Below, piece by piece: positions 24,935-27,065 of a stretch of DNA of 27,065 bases. Positions within the stretch are counted from its first letter, which is position 1. Each line of letters starts with the position of its first letter. The notes beneath the pieces are model-generated. The model worked only from the letters and a program-made list of their open reading frames with translations. It was not told the origin of the DNA and searched no databases. The position numbers were made by a program, and so were the translations under genes. Source of the stretch: Chara braunii (Eukaryota > Streptophyta > Charophyceae > Charales > Characeae); NCBI GenBank assembly GCA_003427395.1, contig BFEA01000180.1, forward strand, positions 291,280 through 318,344, in the 5' to 3' direction.

Positions 24935-25091
24935 GGCTCTTCCATAAGAAGAGCTCAGTCGAGTCACTATCCCCCACACTGGGGCTTTGCCAACCCCGCC
25001 TGCCTGTGGCCTCGCAGGCCCGGCCTGCCTGCCTGCTTGTGGCCCTGCAGGCCCTGCCTGCCCGTGGCCTTTCAGGCCCTGCCGGCAGGCC

Positions 25092-25677
25092 TTACCCCGT
25101 CGGTAGGCCGCGTGACTTCGGCATCGGCCTGGCAACCCCCTGATCCCTGTGCATGGCATTCAGGATCTGGTCCAAGGTGTCCTGGATTGTATCCAGTTTA
25201 CTGTCCATGTATGCATGCATGGACAGGATGCTCGCCTTAAGAATCTTTTCATTATTGGTAAGGGTCGAGTCATCTAACCCCTCCAGTGCAGCCTTGTCTC
25301 CCTCCCTACCCTCTAGTCTGACACTTCTGTCTCTAATCTCGTGGCGAGCTGAACTGCGAACCCGCCATCTGACTAGTGTCAGCTCCTGACGTTCTGGAGA
25401 TGGACTGGGAACTGGTCGCATGAGCAGTACAGTTTGCAGCAGGAGTGGCTGAAGAGATAGCCATTGCTACCGCACTAGCTGCTGCTGCTGCTAACACGCA
25501 TTCAGCCGCTGCTGCTGCCTCTCTCGCAGTCTCTAGATTGTGGGCCCTGGTCTCAGCCCTAAGCCTTTTCTCGTCTCCTGGTAGTAGAACATGGAACACA
25601 ACGGGTATCCTACCGGTGTCCCGTCGTGTCTGCCTCCTATGGTCAGATCTATCCTCCCCACTGACTGATTCGCTCAT
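25092..25677 (-). pseudogene. Gag-like N-terminal region of element D, two overlapping frames
   Basis: Two minus-strand frames overlap at 25333-25421: 25333-25677 (114 aa) and 25092-25421 (109 aa). The first begins with a charged M-S-E-S-V-S-G-E-D-R-S segment and has an Ala-rich helix-like middle. The second has a helical, coiled-coil-like stretch (N-N-E-K-I-L-K-A-S-I-L-S-M-H-A-Y) before losing similarity to anything at the hairpin array. They probably formed one protein now split by a frameshift. No domain was recognised by name. The assignment as a retroelement gag start rests on its place downstream of a leader homologous to that of element C, so it is an inference. An unrelated host exon is possible. 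Confidence 0.4.
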
Positions 25678-26560
25678 GGTCTAGGCAAACGCTGTCTGCA
25701 CTAATGTCCTCTTTGGGACCTACCGCAGCATACGTCTGACTGGTTCTAAAAATAAATGAAATGATAGATGCCCGGCGAGTTACGTAGACTACTAGTCAAG
25801 CGGCATCAACAACACCTACACAAACTGTACACATGTAGTCTACCTCTATCTTTGATTAGTTCTGCACAGAAGCTTTAGGAAGAACTGACTATGGTAGATT
25901 ATAGTCCTACTCTAGGCTGTCTGTTAGGTGTTAGCAGTCTGTCAACCAACTAATCAAAATAAAAATAAACTACAGTGAGCAGATGTATGCACAATGGATA
26001 AAATAGTGTTGCTTAGTAGAGTTCACAATTGGAATCCCCTTCCCCTGTATCCAACGTACCTGTGAGCATCATCAAGCTGCGGTGTCTATGGTGTGCAGCC
26101 ACGGCCCACCCCTGTGCCCAAGAAGTATTCTTATGACCAGCCTGCCCTTTATTTACCCTCGCATCTTTGGACAGCCCCCAAGAGTCCCCAGGAATTCTTT
26201 AACGTCGCAATCAGGACAGGGATCACAGCCAGTGGACAGTTCAGACCCCAACCAGAAATGTTTATAGACGGTCTGTGTTACATGCCCAGTTCGGCGATGT
26301 ACATACAAACCGAGGATCCGCAATGTGATGAAAAGGACTGAATGGACAATGCAGTGTAAGTGGAATCTCAACAAGCAATGTGCATTCCGATACATACAAA
26401 ATGGTGCTTTATAGCGCAGGGAAGACTTTAGATACAAGTCCTGACCTGACCGGGACTGACCTCTTTCACGTAGTATAAGATGGCGAAGCAGAATGCTAGA
26501 ATACTAATGACTACCCCAATCAAAATTTCAACGCAGACCAAACATACATCATGCTCATCA
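25678..26560 (-). other. Leader-like region of element D
   Basis: 25840-26200 is homologous to 840-1290 in the leader of element C. Shared are ACTAATCAAAA, TGGAATC...CTTCCCCTGTAT, the CGGCCCACCCCTGT block and a CCTGCCC block. No LTR or primer site was found to the right before the window ends. No gene seen. Confidence 0.5.
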
Positions 26561-26590
26561 CAAGGTGTGAAGGGGCCTGGCGCTATACAC

Positions 26591-26710
26591 AGGAAAGAGG
26601 CGCCAGGTCCAGACAGGAAAGAGGCGCCAGGTCCAGACAAGAAAGAGGCGCCAGGTCCAGACAGGAAAGAGGCGCCAGGTCCAGACAGGAAAGAGGCGCC
26701 AGGTCCAGAC
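26591..26710. repeat. 24-bp tandem repeat, five copies
   Basis: The unit AGGAAAGAGGCGCCAGGTCC plus AGAC starts at 26591, 26615, 26639, 26663 and 26687. All are identical except one G-to-A in the third. Each carries the palindrome GGCGCC. As 24 is a multiple of three, several phases stay open; one plus-strand frame (26480-26872, 130 aa) reads R-K-E-A-P-G-P-D five times. Near-identity suggests recent expansion. Whether that frame is a gene cannot be said. Confidence 0.95.
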
Positions 26711-27065
26711 ATACACAGACGAAGAGGAGGAGATCAGACGAAGAAGAGGAAGGAGGGGATGGGAAAGTCGTCAACACCAAGTCTCGTTACAAAACCCAAG
26801 ATTTATGTTTTACGCGAGCAACGCAAGCTTTTAGAGTCTGGACAAAGAAGAAAGAAAAATCAGAATGCGTGAATTCGTTCTATTTGGCATTTTACTATTC
26901 AGTGTGCTAAGTAAACCCTCTTCAAAATGTCTGAAGTCCAATGTCGAGTCTGGGTCCAAATGTCACCAAGCACTCTCTCTCTCTCTCGTAGTCGGCTGAT
27001 GCAGTGAAGTCAGATAGCGAGAGGGTGAGAAGAAGATGGTGGACTGAGAAGAGGAAGAAGAAGAA
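26711..27065. other. No gene recognised; purine-rich end
   Basis: Contains a CT run at 26973-26987 and a GAAGAAGA-rich end from about 27028. It may be leader or LTR of element D, but no terminus or primer site is visible. Confidence 0.5.

Larger units (their letters stand above)
23072..25109. repeat. Hairpin array: about 30 distinct short inverted repeats
   Basis: Over about 2 kb, nearly all perfect inverted repeats with 5-14 bp arms and mostly 0-14 nt loops follow each other, with arms that differ from one to the next. Beyond those listed separately: CCAGCCC (23072/23092), AATGGCT (23263/23276), GCCTGTTC (23290/23303), TGGCCGCGGCCA (23358-23369), GCCGTTC (23445/23457) nested in GGGGGC (23434/23465), CCTGCCC (23667/23677), TGGGATCCCA (23839-23848), GGGGACTT (24147/24156), AGCGCCA (24176/24185), GTCGTGGC (24261/24272), GGCCGA (24777/24785), GCTCTTC (24936/24948) and CCTGCCGGCAGG (25078-25089). 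Spacers are poly-pyrimidine or A-rich. No domain-bearing frame was found. Confidence 0.85.

Noticed and set aside
23072-25109. CRISPR array
   Set aside because: No constant repeat with variable spacers; it is the hairpin arms that vary, and the context is eukaryotic.

Overview
The window reads as nuclear, repeat-dominated DNA from a green-lineage (streptophyte) genome. I saw no single-copy host gene, rRNA or canonical tRNA. The taxon is inferred from chromodomain-bearing Ty3/gypsy (chromovirus) elements with primer-binding sites of the plant initiator-Met type (TGGTATC[A/G]GAGC), roughly 1-kb LTRs, and assembly gaps and ambiguous bases typical of a draft. A charophyte-like alga is possible but I cannot prove it from sequence alone.

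Layout. 1-542 is part of an LTR on the minus strand. 543-820 is simple sequence. 821-1857 is the leader and primer-binding site of a minus-strand element (C). 1858-2849 (minus) and 2903-3952 (plus) are two related LTRs placed head to head around an AT-rich spacer. 3965-4798 is probably a further minus-strand LTR, separated from the previous one by a 12-nt primer-site scar. 4799-12721 is Ty3/gypsy element A (plus): LTR, primer site, a leader carrying an array of TGACGTGGCA motifs, gag, protease, reverse transcriptase, RNase H, integrase, chromodomain, 3' UTR and LTR. It is decayed by in-frame stops, frameshifts and a lost RNase H residue. 12722-15067 holds an LTR-end fragment, cryptic simple repeats, a 131-nt gap, a TATCTGACA repeat, a hairpin cluster and a very G-rich tract.

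15068-20060 is Ty3/gypsy element B (minus): 3' LTR, polypurine tract, integrase/chromodomain, RNase H, RT, protease and the zinc-knuckle end of gag, truncated inside gag. Its integrase frame runs through the polypurine tract into the LTR. 20061-22100 is unassigned. 22101-22885 holds short and about 54-bp degenerate tandem repeats. 23072-25109 is the most unusual part: about 2 kb densely packed with short, nearly all perfect inverted repeats whose arms differ from one hairpin to the next. It also contains a tRNA-like pol III promoter pair on the minus strand. 25092-26560 is a gag-like start and leader of another minus-strand element (D), whose leader is homologous to that of element C. A five-copy 24-bp tandem repeat lies at 26591-26710.

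The recognisable genes are retroelement modules: Gag packages RNA, protease matures the polyprotein, RT/RNase H copies it from a tRNA primer, and integrase with its chromodomain directs insertion into chromatin. Neither A nor B looks autonomous. The candidates for something undescribed are the hairpin array, the covarying hairpins near 14.4 kb and the bZIP-like motif array in the leader of A.
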